DNA of 64,000 nucleotides. It comes from Plantago ovata (taxonomy: Eukaryota; Streptophyta; Magnoliopsida; Lamiales; Plantaginaceae). The stretch spans positions 26,819,313 to 26,883,312 of the forward strand of contig CM051457.1 of NCBI GenBank assembly GCA_028274465.1, read 5' to 3'. The notes beneath the pieces are model-generated. The model searched no databases. It was not told the origin of the DNA and saw only the letters and a list, made by a program, of their open reading frames with translations. Shown here piece after piece: positions 47,487 to 59,204 of the stretch. Positions within the stretch are counted from its first letter, which is position 1. The number at the start of each line of letters is the position of its first letter. A program made the translations under genes and the position numbers.

Positions 47487-49213
47487 TTTGTATGTCTTTT
47501 ATAAAAATGATGGGATGGATTGTTTCTTATATCGTCGTCGTTATTTTGCATTTTGTTTATCGCATCTTTTACGTACGTGTTGTATCACCGCTTGGAAATT
47601 ACTAATTGTTTATGTATCGGTAAAGTTGCGATAAACAAAAATGCAAAATAACGATGACGATACAAGAAACAATCCATCCCGTCCCAACTATGTGATTAAG
47701 TAAAGTGGGTGATGGAGTTTGAGCCAGGGACCGGGGGTAAAGTGATTTGTAGTAAACAGAAGCTTCAAAAAGAGAAATAATGACCCAGGAAAGCATAAAC
47801 CAACACATCGAAATTAATATACGTATAACATCATCACACTTATTCACCTTTATTCAAAATTAAGCAATATAACTCTTATTGTGTGTTCACTACTTTCAAT
47901 TCGATGGAATACAAACTATTATTGTGTGTTCAGACAAATACAATCATACAATCAAATCAGTTCGATTAAATGTCAGGGAGATGGAATGCTCCAAACATAG
48001 GTGTCTATTTAAGTTTTATAGATCTTGAAAATAAATTCATTAGTGTTTTTTTTTTTTTTTTGTTTTTTTTTTTTTTTAGTATTTTGAAGATAAAGGGGTA
48101 TTTGATTTATTTTTTTAAATGATCCAAAGGGGGGTGACGGTCAGCTAGCCTGCAATGATGTAGGGACACCCCATTGTGCCTCTACGCGGGCGGGCTGCAA
48201 TGAGGCTGGTGTAATAACCAGGTATTGTAGGATGCAACATATGAAGATAGCCCTTGGTAAAGTCAAGTCAATGTACAAAACACATTAAGGTAGATAGGTA
48301 GGTAGGTAGATGGTGAGGTGATAATAATAATAACACAGGAAATTACCATGACCCAACAACCCACTCAACAATATTAACCATAGAGATCAAAGGATAAAGC
48401 ATATATAGATAGAATACAGGGAGGAAAGAGTAGGAATCCAATCCAAATGTGATAAGTGGGGACCAAGGACTGAGACTAAAAATAATGAACAAGTAACGAA
48501 TAAGAATTTTTAAACAAAAACAAATTGTGAGAGAAGAGAGATACATACATTACATTAGCATAGCTACTACAGCGTGCGGTTCTCATCTTGTTGAACCTGA
48601 GCACAACCTGCAAAAGGACTATCTGAACCAAAATTAAGAATCTGAAACATAAAAAGCATACAAAATATACAATACAATCAAATAAATAAAAAGAATGTAC
48701 GTCCAGTTGAGAAATGGCACTAACAAGACTACGTACCATAAGCATAAGCATATGGTGGACCATGATTCAACCGTCCGTCTGATATTTAAACATTCCGTTG
48801 TGCAAACACGCACATATGAGTCCTTAAAATCACACTTCGTTCGACAGCGGTCAAATAAAAATTGCACCGTACCACAAGCATATGGCGGACCGACCATGAT
48901 TAAACAACGGCTCGGCTCATCTCGTCTTTTCTGTCTGTTCTTAGGATATACTTATGATAATCTATGGCGGATGTCTCATGTCTCCGAGCATGAGCCACCG
49001 GAACCGCAAGCAACAACCGGGGAAGCACAGAAGACAGAAGACATAACCGCGGAGCAAGATCTGAATCCGATAGAGCAGAAGAAACGGACTTCTGATGATT
49101 AAGATCAGAGTGATTCTAAACTGTTCCGATGGACTTCTGATTCAGATCAGAGCACTTGTGTTCTGTGTTTCAGATACCTACAGGCCGATCAACTCAACAA
49201 AACTCTTAACTGT
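47487..49213. repeat. Right arm of the 1.74-kb inverted repeat
   Basis: Mirror of 45122-46863. It ends CTACAG|GCCGATCAACTCAACAAAAC...CTGT: the last 30 bases are the start of the same DDB1-like exon found intact at 45151. Beyond 49213 similarity stops at once (AAATAAATTT). The arm holds a plus-strand open frame of 135 codons (48695-49102) without recognisable domains. In the left arm the same frame ends after 84 codons. Confidence 0.92.
47512..47680. mobile_element. Foldback MITE with ~60-bp terminal inverted repeats (right copy)
   Basis: Reverse-complement partner of 46666-46838, with the same GGGATGGATTGTTTCTT ends. Itself nearly a perfect palindrome, it lies at the inner end of the right arm. 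Confidence 0.75.
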
Positions 49214-49414
49214 AAATAAATTTTCGTACAGATGATATCTTGATGGTTGAAGATGGGATGTTAGCATTGAGAGAGAGAGAGGATGAAGACGGCGGAGGAA
49301 GGGGAAGGTGATGATGGAGGGCTTAGGGTTCGTGGGGTGTCCGGATTCCTTTTTTAGACTTTTATCTCGTATCTCGTAAATGTCTCTCTTCTTTGCCATT
49401 GAAGAAGGGGGTTA
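49214..49414. other. Short spacer between the inverted repeat and a foldback MITE
   Basis: GA-rich stretch (GAGAGAGAGAGGATGAAGACGG) and no gene. On the minus strand an open frame of 73 codons has no known domain. Confidence 0.35.
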
Positions 49415-50476
49415 TTAAACGTAGTAGCAATTTTACTAAACGTTGGAAATTTATTTGTAATTTACAGAATGACTCTTATTTTACAAGTATTACAAATAAA
49501 TCACAAACTTACTAAATTCATACAAATTATCATAAACAATTGCAAGTATAATAAATTCATCAATTCTACGTTACCACAAACACTCCCTAAAACAAATACA
49601 CTCATAAATATAAATTATTAACATGAAATGATCACTTGAACAAAAAATGATCAAATGATACTTCCAAACTTCCAAAAATTGATAAATTTGATATTAAATT
49701 CAAGTGTTCCAAAAATTAACATTTAAATTCAAACTTAAAAAAAAAATAAAAAAAAATAAAAAAAAATAAAAAAATCGAGCAGTCCAACGGGCTGAAGATT
49801 AGAAGCAGCCCGTTATCACTAGGAGCAGCCCGCTGGGCTGCTCCTAGTCACTAAGGAACGGGCTGCTCTTACTGAAAGGCAGGCCTAGGCCTGCCTTCAA
49901 CCATTTTTTTTTCTTTTTTTTTTTTTTAAAAAAGACTTTTTATATAAATTTTATTTAATTATGAACAATATCTATAGTTGATCTTCAAACGATAAATAAT
50001 AAAAGTATTATGAGAATTATAATCATGAGATAGTAGTAATTTATTTTAAGTTCATTAGTCAAAAAGTTATACAAAATTTATAATTATATATAAAAAAATA
50101 TTTGTAATAAAATAAAAAAATATATATATATATATTCCATTATGAATTATAAGGGGACAATAGAATAGAAACACATATATCATAAGTGAATATCAAATGT
50201 GTGCATCAATAAAATATGAAGATCAATTAATATAACAAGTTGAAGATCAATGTTAGTTTTCTTCAATTTGAGTTTGATGATATCTCTTGGTGTGTTCTTC
50301 AAATTGAATTGAAATATGTTGATTAGGTTATTTATTTAGGGGCTTGATTTATTTAAGGTGGAATTGTGATGATTTTAAAAGTATTGGGTTAATTTGTAAA
50401 ATTATAAATTTATAGATACTTTATGTAATTTACAATAAATTTCCAACATTTAGTAAATTTATGTTCCGACGTTTAA
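49415..50476. mobile_element. 1.06-kb TIR element with a palindromic GC island
   Basis: Terminal inverted repeats of about 60 bases: left TTAAACGTAG...TTTACTAAACGTTGG, right end CCAACATTTAGTAAA...GACGTTTAA. TA flanks both ends (49413-49414 and 50477-50478). The interior is AT-rich except for 49776-49900, where AGCAGCCCG and its complement recur and a perfect 22-base palindrome lies at 49877-49898. No transposase. A related, shorter copy follows at 50742. Confidence 0.65.
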
Positions 50477-50741
50477 TATTTGCCTTCAAGAATTCAACCA
50501 CTTTTGGCAAATAATGAATAGTGAGTTTGCATGTTTTCACCGCTCCCGATCTTCCGTGGTTACCGCATGCGGCACACCTGTCACACCTACTCACTCACTC
50601 CCTCTTTTTACTTTCACCCCGTTTTTTTGCTTTTTACGGTTTTACCACATATTTTTACTTTCTCCTCACTCTTTTCCCTTTTTCTTTTTCCTCTTGCCTT
50701 CCTTATTCCATTTTGGCCTTCCGCACTTAGAAGTTAGAACA
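50477..50741. other. T/C-rich spacer
   Basis: Pyrimidine-rich sequence (TTTTCCCTTTTTCTTTTTCC) with overlapping short frames in all phases, which are compositional artefacts. No gene. Confidence 0.4.
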
Positions 50742-51255
50742 CAACAAAATGTCGTAGCCATTTTACTAAACCTTGAAAATTTATTTATAATTTACAAAAA
50801 TATTTTTATTTTACAATTATTACAAATGAATCCCAAACTTACTGAATTCATGCAAGTTATATCACAAACAATTGCAAGTATAATACATTCATTTATTCTA
50901 CTTTACTACAAACTCTCTCTAAAATAAGTACTCTCTAAAATATAATTATTATTAACACGAAATGACAACTTGAACTAAAAATGATAGAATTATGGAATAT
51001 TTCTTCTTTAATTGTTTAAAATTTCAAATTTAGTTTTAATACAAATTCATTCAAATTGAAAAGAAAAAAAAACCGCTAGATATGCAGTACTGTAGAGGAG
51101 CAGTCCAGCGGGCTGGTTTTCATGAAAATAAGCTGCTTTGTTTTTTCAATAACAAAAATATTATGTGGATTATGATTTTGTGGTAGTAGTACTTTATTTT
51201 AAATTTATTAATCGAATTGTTATATAAAATTTATAATAATTATTATGTGTTTCGT
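50742..51255. mobile_element. Second, truncated copy of the TIR element
   Basis: Repeats the left ~210 bases of the element at 49415 (TTTACTAAACC, AATTTATTTATAATTTACA, CAAACAATTGCAAGTATAAT), then the island start GGAGCAGTCCAGCGGGCTGG (51096-51115), and a piece of the right half (ATTATG...TAGTAGTACTTTATTTTA). No right TIR was found, so it is shortened. Confidence 0.55.
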
Positions 51256-51496
51256 TATAAATTGATTTATTGATTATTCAGCCTAACAATTAAGGTGTTG
51301 GAGTTGATGGTGAGCATGATGATAAGGATTCACATGGATAATCTCTTAATATTTTGGGTGACATCTAATTTGACTTTTGAGCGATTTATATTTATTAAAA
51401 AAAAATCTAAAGGAACTAATCTCGATTAGAGTTGGATGCTATTGATGAGAACTAAGATCGTGAATCGAACTACAGTTATAATAATGCGCGATTTAA

Positions 51497-52079
51497 GACC
51501 ATCTCCAACCATAAGACTCAAAACTCAATTTTTTATTATTTACTTCATAAGACCATAAGACTCAAACCCCTCTTCATCTCCAACCATAAGACTCAACTAT
51601 ACATTTTAATTCTTTCTTTTTTGACTAACATTATTTTTTATTCCATTTCTTTATAAAAATAACTTAATATCTTATATTCTTTGAAATTGTTAGTTAATTA
51701 AAATAACGTTAAAAAATTAAAAAAATTACAATAACGTAAATATGAAAATAAAAAGAAACAATTTAAAGAAACAAATAAATCATTTTAAAGAAAAGATGAA
51801 AATAAAAATTAATATGAAAAATAAACAATATTTAAATTAATAGAAACAAAACTAAAATTAAAATAAAATCAAAAGTTAGAAGAAAACAAACAAATAAAAG
51901 AAACAAATAAAGTGAAAAGAAAAAGAAAAAGGAAAAAAGAATAAGATAATAATAAAATATTACATAAGATGGGTTCTTATGTGGGAAGATTCATATTTTG
52001 CAAACTATGGGTCTTATGAGGGTCTTATATGAGGATTTTATGCATAAGACCCTCATAAGACTCATGGTTGGAGATGATC
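51497..52079. mobile_element. PIF/Harbinger-like (Tourist) MITE inside the 5' LTR
   Basis: 583 bp; ends GACCATCTCCAACCATAAG and (complement) GATCATCTCCAACCATGAG; target duplication TAA (51494-51496 and 52080-52082). The 3' LTR at 53641 has the empty site GCGCGATTTAAGGAGTAAAA, which fixes the ends to the base. The subterminal motif CATCTCCAACCATAAGACTC recurs at 51567. Three-base TAA targets are typical of PIF/Harbinger. Confidence 0.9.
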
Positions 52080-52514
52080 TAAGGAGTAAAAGGAGCAAAC
52101 GATTCGAAAAGGGCTCAAAAGTCGTACGTCCAATCTTTCCGTGGTCCTTAGTATGGCGTTAGTAGTTATAGTGTTTTCTAATTATTTAGATATCATGTTA
52201 CTAGATTAATTAGTTGCAATTCTTCATAGTTACCTTAATACTTAGAAGTCTAGTATTAGTATTAGTCTATTAGGTTCTCGATCACGTCAAGTAAGTCTTA
52301 TATATAATAAGACCATTGACATCGCATGTAATATTATTCCGAATATATCAATAAACAAATATTAGAGTTTATATTATTCTTATCGATTTTCAATACTTAT
52401 GTTTTGATTATCAACCATTTAACGAAGGGCCTGAGACTAGAATTAAAGGTGAATTTACGAACAGCACCTGAGCGGGTGAGTAAATTCGTCTATCCAAAAT
52501 CGCGGAGTCTATCA

Positions 52515-53597
52515 TTGGTGCTTTCATTGAGAGGTAATTCTCTCTTTAGATTCCGTGAGTTGAATAGAGCCATCGTGTTCGATTTTGTTGATCATCACGA
52601 TGAACAAAATATTCCGAGAGTTTCAGAAGATTCGGGAGATCCAAGCTTCCATGGCAAAGTCAAGAAAGCAACGGATTGATCATCTGGAAAATCTTGCAAA
52701 GGATAAGCAACGAGAAGAGGCAATTCGACGTGAAAGATGTGCTCGTCGAGAAGTGTCCATGGTGGAATTCGATTGGGATTTAGAAGCGTTGTTCTTCGAA
52801 GAATTTATAGAGTCCAATGAGGTAATAGTTTCTAATTTTTATTATTGTCTGGATGATTTATTTAATTTAGATAAAGAGAACAAATCTAGTTACGATGGTG
52901 AGCCGATTTGGGACAAAGAAGGTTCAGTTATTTGGGATATTGAACCTGAACTTCAAGAAAGAGTATTGTTGTTTGCGATGACACTGTACGTTATGGCGAA
53001 GAAAATTTTGATTCTGAAAATTCGGAAGATACGGAGGTTAAGCGTATGAATTTGTTGAATTCGGCCGATACTAATTTTCTTGAGTGTGCCCAGAGAATGC
53101 ACGGGATTGCTGCTGATGATTGATGAGCTACAAGACCTTGACCAATGCTTTACTCATGATCATGGTTGTACAACAAAATTTATCTCATTTGATAAATTGT
53201 AATGGGTATTTCAAGTTTATTTATGGTGATTGTGCAGAATGTGCAAGTAATGATTTTATGTGCATGACAATTCTTCCCGGAAAATTCTGCTACGGACCAC
53301 ATGGTTGCGTTAGGGGGTTTTGTGCTAAAAAACGAGCATTTGTATATTGGAGAAGGGTCAAGTTCAAGAAGAACAAGATTGAAGAGAATTCACATTGGGC
53401 TCAATTGGGGCTCGCAAATGATACACGTGGGTTTATGGCCTTGAGAATTCATCCCCGAGCTACAAGATCAAGTACTTTAGGCGATTTGGCTCAATTGGTG
53501 AACAATAAAGATGGATTTACAAGGTTGACAAAAGTAAAATTCAAAGCGAAAGAGCTTACGACCTTGAGGACAAGGTCAATTCTAAAGGAGCGAGGAA
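52515..53597 (+). pseudogene. Interior of the short LTR element, gag-like remnant
   Basis: Open frame 52585-53049 encodes a charged, coiled-coil-like protein (FREFQKIREIQASMAKSRKQ, HLENLAKDKQREEAIRRERC, then an acidic W/D/E-rich part). A second frame, 53120-53743, runs into the 3' LTR and carries YWRRVKFKKNKIEENSHWAQ. Neither shows protease, integrase or reverse transcriptase motifs. A decayed gag is the best guess from position; the sequence gives no direct proof. Confidence 0.45.
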
Positions 53598-53905
53598 TGA
53601 TGAGAACTAAGATCGTGAATCGAATTACAATTATAATAATGCGCGATTTAAGGAGTAAAATGAGCGAACGATTCGAAAAGGGCTCAAAACCCATACGTCC
53701 AATCTGTCTGTGGTCCTTAGTTGGCAAAGGCGTTAGTAGTTAGTAGTCTTTTCTAATTATTTAGATATCATGTTACTAGATTAATTAGTTGCAATTCTTC
53801 GTGAGTAAGTATATTGAGATAGATAGATCTTTCCTAAATAGTAGGAAAGGTCAGGTTCAACCAACATGCGGTCAGACCAATTAAAATTCGGTCAGTTGGT
53901 TTTAA

Positions 53906-54420
53906 TATAAATACACAAAACCCTTCAAATCAATCAGAACATTTCCTAAATTTCTCTCTCTAGAATCTCTCGCTTCCTCTCTTTCCAGATTTAGATCTCA
54001 GATCCAACCACACCTCCACCACCGCCTACCACCACCTCCGCCACCACACAACCACCTCAGCTTCCAGTAAGCTCAACGCTCAAGCACTTGTCACGCGGAC
54101 GACCTCCTGGATTTGCTCTCCGTCCATGGTGTCATTTTCTATTTTCATCTGGCGGCAATTCAACCTTCAGCCTCCACAGCTGTCGTATCCTATTGTGGTG
54201 GAAGGATCGTAATTGGAGACGATGTAATCAACGACGCAACAACAGTGGAAGGATTTGACATCATGATACGGTTGAAGATCATACCGAGACAACCGAAACC
54301 CTCTTTGGGATTTCATCTCTATTTCTGCTTTGATTTCAACATTAATTGTTCTTTTTTTTTCTCAACGATGGTATCACATGATGAAGAGATTCATTTTAAT
54401 ATTCATGCTAGCTAGTTGAC
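53906..54420 (+). other. Promoter-like start of the 9.6-kb unit
   Basis: TATAAATA at 53906-53913 is followed by a CT-rich leader (CTCTCTCTAGAATCTCTCGC) and a CACC/CCACC-rich stretch (54008-54050). An open frame at 54113-54415 has no known domain. The layout resembles a polymerase II gene start followed by a long intron. This is inference. Confidence 0.4.
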
Positions 54421-54769
54421 GAAAACGAGTGTAGAATGTTCAGTTCCCCTATTTTATGCATGTTTGTGGCCTGTTTTAGTCCTCTATTCAATTTTGCATA
54501 AAAATATTATTGGATCATGACTAGCATAATTTGCGTTCAGTTCATAGTACATGAAATGAAATGAAGTTTAAATGAAAATGTCACATTATTGTGATGGCTG
54601 TGATGATTGCATAAGGTTCCACTTGAATTAACGAACTCTGTTGGTTGATTATTTGTGTTTTTTCCTAATGTTGATTTAGGTATTTATGGGGAAACTTAGC
54701 TCATGTGTTTTGATTCAAATTTCAGATAGTTACTGGTTTTTAATAAATATAGGGCAGATTTGTGAATTG

Positions 54770-56495
54770 TATAGTTTTAAGGGGAATTTGTGTGGTTATA
54801 AGTATCTTTTGTTGTGGTTTAACGAGAATTGAGGTTCTAAGCATCCTTCTTCATATGATATTTAGGTTCAGTTGTATGTTGTATGTTACTGATGTGTAGT
54901 TTTAAGGGCAAATAGCGTCCAGGGGTCCAGACCCTGTTAGATTTTTTTATTACCGATTTCTCCTTAGCTTGTTAGATTTTTTATTTCATCGACCCACCTC
55001 TCTTAGCACAATTTAATTACAACCCAGCGACTTTGACTTTTGACTTTTGGCGAACTAATACCTGGAAAAGACAATTTTGCCCTCATTTAAGTTTTAGTTT
55101 TTAAAAAACCCAACCACCTTCAATTATTATTTATTACACATTTACCTCTAATTTTTTATAATTTACAAAACTGACTATAAATTATTAAAAATTAACCCAC
55201 ATAACTTATTAAAATTTCAAAATGATCTTAATTATTATTGCATAAAAGTCCCTACAAAATTAATAATCAAATTTCACTTATAATATTGTTTTGAAAAGGA
55301 AAAATATAAAAAAATAATAAAAAAAACATAAAGAAGCCAATCGGAGCTGTTGAGCTCCGACAGCTCCGACCAGCTCTAAATCGGAGCTGGGGAAGTAACC
55401 CAGCTCCGATATGGAGCTGTTTAAAGCTCCAATCGGAGCTGTAAAAAGTTTTGATCGGAGTTTAAAGCTCTGATTGGTTGTAGCTGGGTTTATGGAATAT
55501 TCGGCACCGGAGGTTGTAGAAAAGTGAAATGAAAAAAAAAAAGCAAAAAAAAAAAAAGCAAAAAATGAAACAAAAAATTAAAGCAAAAGGAGAAAAAGAA
55601 AAAATTTAAAAATCTGAAAATAGCATAGGTTGTGTTTGGAGAGAGAAAAATTCAGAATTTTCTAATTAAAGTTGGTCAACACAAATGGGGCTAGATGTAA
55701 TTGTTGAACTAGTAGGGATAAAAACGCAAAGTAAGTCTCTAACAGGGGGAGTCCGAGTAATTTTTCCTAATTTTAATAGGTTTTGGTGTGGTTTTAATTT
55801 CTCTTGTTGTGGTTTTAAAAATGTATAATGCATGTGTATTGTATGGTTTTAATGAGGATACGGTGTGGTTATAAGTTTCTTTATTGTGGTTTTATAACCC
55901 GTGTTAAAGTTCTAAGCACCCTTGATATTATTTGTAGCTTCAGTTGCATGTGTTACTAGTGTGTTATAATTTTAAGAGATTTTGGTGTGGTTTTAATTCC
56001 TATTCTTGTGGTTTTCAAAAATATATAATGTTATAATTTTTTATTTGTCTATTGTATGATTTTAAGTGGATATGGTGTGGTTATACGTGTTTTTTCGTGT
56101 TAAGGTTCTAAGCGTCTTTGATATGATTTTTAGCTTCAATTGCATGTTACTAATGTGTTATAGTTTTAATAGATTTTGGTGTGGTTTTTAATTCCTTTTA
56201 TTGTATTTGTAAGAAATATATAATGCAACTGTGTTGGATTTTTCCATTGTATGATTTTAAGGGGACACGATGTGGTTATAATTATCTTTGGTGTGGTTTT
56301 AAGAACACATGTCATCCTTGATATGATAGTTAGCTTCAGTTGCATTTTAAAGAGATTTTGGTGTGGTTTTAATTCCTGATATTGTGGTTTTCAAAAATAT
56401 ATAATGCTATTATGTTGGATTTGTAAATTGTATCATAGTACGGTTTCAAGGGGACATGGTGTGGTTATAATTATCTTTGTTGTGGTTTTAAGCAG
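54770..56495 (+). repeat. Diverged ~190-bp tandem repeat array
   Basis: Units carry GATTTTGGTGTGGTTTTAAT, TTGTGGTTTT, TATATAATG, GTATG(A/G)TTTTAA, GGTGTGGTTATAA and TTCTAAGC...TTGATATGAT...AGCTTCAGTTGCAT. Clear unit starts are near 55785, 55979, 56170 and 56350. A first copy lies at 54780-54905 and is split from the rest by the insertion at 54906-55770. The array ends at a TTTTAAGCAG acceptor-like site (56493). Confidence 0.75.
54906..55770. mobile_element. MITE-like insertion with a CGGAGCT palindrome cluster
   Basis: The left part has AGACCCTGTTAGA and the right part TCTCTAACAGGGGGAGTCC, an imperfect inverted repeat. It interrupts the ~190-bp array. At 55340-55480 the octamer TCGGAGCT or its complement AGCTCCGA occurs roughly ten times. 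Otherwise it is AT-rich. Ends are approximate. Confidence 0.5.
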
Positions 56496-57286
56496 GTGCT
56501 GATGATGCCAATTGAATTTGATGAAGAAAAGTCAAGAAGCAAAAGTTCTCCAAGAAGTTTATTCAAAACAAGCGTTGAATGTTTCAACACTGTAATGACT
56601 AGAATGTTTTAAGTAGGTTACTGTATACTCGTTCATTAATATTTTAATGGAAATTTTCAAATTTTTACACTTGTTTAATAGTGACTTTTTTTTTAATATT
56701 TGTGAATGATTTTAGATTGTCGATTAAACATATAACAAACCATCTTAAAACCATATTGTAACTTATTAAAATAATAACATCATCTCTTAAAACCACACCA
56801 AATTTACTCAACCAATTGAGTACGAATGGAAGCCGGCTTTTTGCCAAAAATGCCAAAAGACCGGTCATGATTGTGCGCAAAAACAGCCACATGCACGCAA
56901 GCAGCGGACCCAACAGAATATTGCTAAACGCTGGACTGCTAAAACTATCCCTCCTGCTCCACCTGGGCGTGAAGATGGGGAAACATCTGATGTTCCAGAG
57001 GCTACTAGGTCACTACCTCCCCAGGCGTGAGTACTAGCTTAATAAATCCGGGTCCCGCACGTAATGAAAATCTGCATCAACCACAAGTGAATACCAGATG
57101 GAAGCAGCAACAAAATAATGCTAAGGATAAGGAATGGGTTAAGGTTAGGAATAGCAATTCTAAATCACCACGACATAGTCCTGCTCGCTCTCCTAGAACA
57201 CAGGATGGCACCATGGAAACTAGAAATGGTTTTGCCGCATTAAGTCATGGAACTGGACTTAATGAGGGCCAAAACCATGATCCATG

Positions 57287-59202
57287 TAATAGTATGTAGG
57301 TCCTAGAGACAACCTTTATTAGGGGAAATGTACTATTACACAGTCGACGTAATATATTATATATTTGTTTATCCATGTTTATGTTTACATACGTATTTAT
57401 ATATTACATCAGGCATACAACATGTCATATCTTTATCTGGTTGGTCTGTATAGATATCAAACATGCTTGTGGATAGATGACTGATCATATAATTAGTGTG
57501 AACTATGTGAATTATCATCTATCCCAAACTCTCCCTAGTCGAAGCTCATCTCGGATGTAGGGGCCTGAATGAGGCAACCAAGACTAGTATGCGTGGAGGT
57601 TATACTTGTTAGAGCAAGTGTGAGTCGATCCCACGACCACGGAACGGATTGTTAGACGAATCCATGGTGTTCCCAAAACTGCGCATAGTTGTTCGAGGAG
57701 GATTCCCAACAATGGAAGAACCCACCGGATACTCCCATTGATGTATATTCTACACTACAGTGTCTATGGGAACCGGAATTGTCGAAGTGATGCCATTCAT
57801 CCTTTGACTCCCAGGACTTTATCATCACATTTGTTGCCCCATGTCTTTGGAAGGAATCTAATGCCCGCTTTGAATAAGCAGCCTGCTACGGCCCTTCTGG
57901 GATCATGGCTACATTACAAATGTGGATGATAAGTGTTCATGTGAGGATTCATCTCTCATGTGTAGCATTGGAGGGAACTGCTAAAGTTGTTCATAGTTGT
58001 GTTGGTAAAACTGCAGACCAGCGTATGGATATATTTATGAATGGCCATAAGATATATTGCATTAACCAAGCAACTCACTGAAGACACCATGAGTGTATTA
58101 TTGGGATAGACACTTCATCGATCCTAGATGCATTCGAGTCAGTCAGATGAAAGGACCTTACCATCGCCGCATTGAGTGCAACAGGCTTCAACAACGAAAG
58201 GGTAGCTTTGAGAAACCTCTTAAACGTCCTCATGTATTAATATTGCAAATGGGACCGTCTAGGAATCTCATGGCGCCTAGTAAGGTTACTAGCTTAATAC
58301 ACTGAGGCCCTATGGGTCACACTATGTGGTGATTCAACTTATCCGCATGACCATGGAGATAGGATTATAATTAATCAATATTAGTTATAATTAGTTGTGG
58401 CACAGTTAATATTATGAAAATATTAATTGAATTAATTGTATTTATGAGAATACAATTAAAGATTATATTTTAGAAATATAATTGAAGTTGGAATCAAAAG
58501 GATATATTAATTAAAGATTAATATATGCACATGGGCAAAATCTAATTGAGTTAGAATTGTCATAGACTTGCATGTGGGTCCCACACATTATCCCATAGGC
58601 GCGGCCGACGCTAAGGGTGTCCAATCAAACTTATGGGGAAAGTTTTTCCTAATTGAGTTATGATTTAATTAGGAATGAAACTGGACAATAATTGGTTACA
58701 TTATGCAATAAAAATTAGAATTCTTATTCCTTTTAGGAGTCTTAAAGAATGTTCTTTAGGCTTCTATTGACTACTATATAAGTAGATGGTTAGAGAGCTT
58801 TTTCATGACATGATATAATATTATTATTCACTCTTCTATTCTCCAGTCAACTGAGTTTGACTCGAGAATATCCTAGCATTCTCTCGATAAGCTGTTCATC
58901 CGTGGATACCAAGGTTGAGGTTCTAAGAAGCTGGAAACTAACCTTTATTGTTTTGCAGATAATCAAGAAGGCATATTAGACATCTTTGACTTCAACGGAG
59001 GAGAAGATACACCAGACTTTTTACGAAGATCATATCGATTGGGCTATCGATTCTATTTAATTCTTGCTTTCGGAGTATTGTAAGTCTTCTAACTAATGTG
59101 ATTCAATATACATTATATGCATGATCAATTAGTATGCATGTTAAGAAAATTTTGAATTCCGTTGCACCACCCTAGGGGTAATTCTGATCATATTTTCTTA
59201 CA
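57287..59202 (+). mobile_element. Solo LTR (1.9 kb) of a Copia element related to 10555-17554
   Basis: Target duplication CCATG at 57282-57286 and 59203-59207. Starts TAATAGTATGTAGGTCC where the other Copia LTR has TGAAAGTATGTATGTCC, then both have CTAGAGACAACC; it ends TTTTCTTACA. It lies between LINE ORF1 and ORF2. The two LTRs also share GTGGATACC (58902), a GTAAGT donor (59080-59085), TGCATGTTAA and AAAATTTTGAATTCCG near the end. The first G of the TG end is mutated to A. Confidence 0.85.
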
Positions 59203-59204
59203 CC

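Noticed and set aside
48695..49102. 135-residue plus-strand frame as a functional gene
   Set aside because: The mirrored copy in the left arm is truncated to 84 residues, no domain is recognised, and it overlaps the presumed intron of the DDB1-like pieces.
50514..50927. 137-codon frame in the T/C-rich spacer
   Set aside because: Three overlapping phases are all open because of base composition, and it runs into the truncated TIR element.
57738..58305. Short frames inside the solo LTR
   Set aside because: They lie in LTR sequence bounded by CCATG duplications and show no domain.
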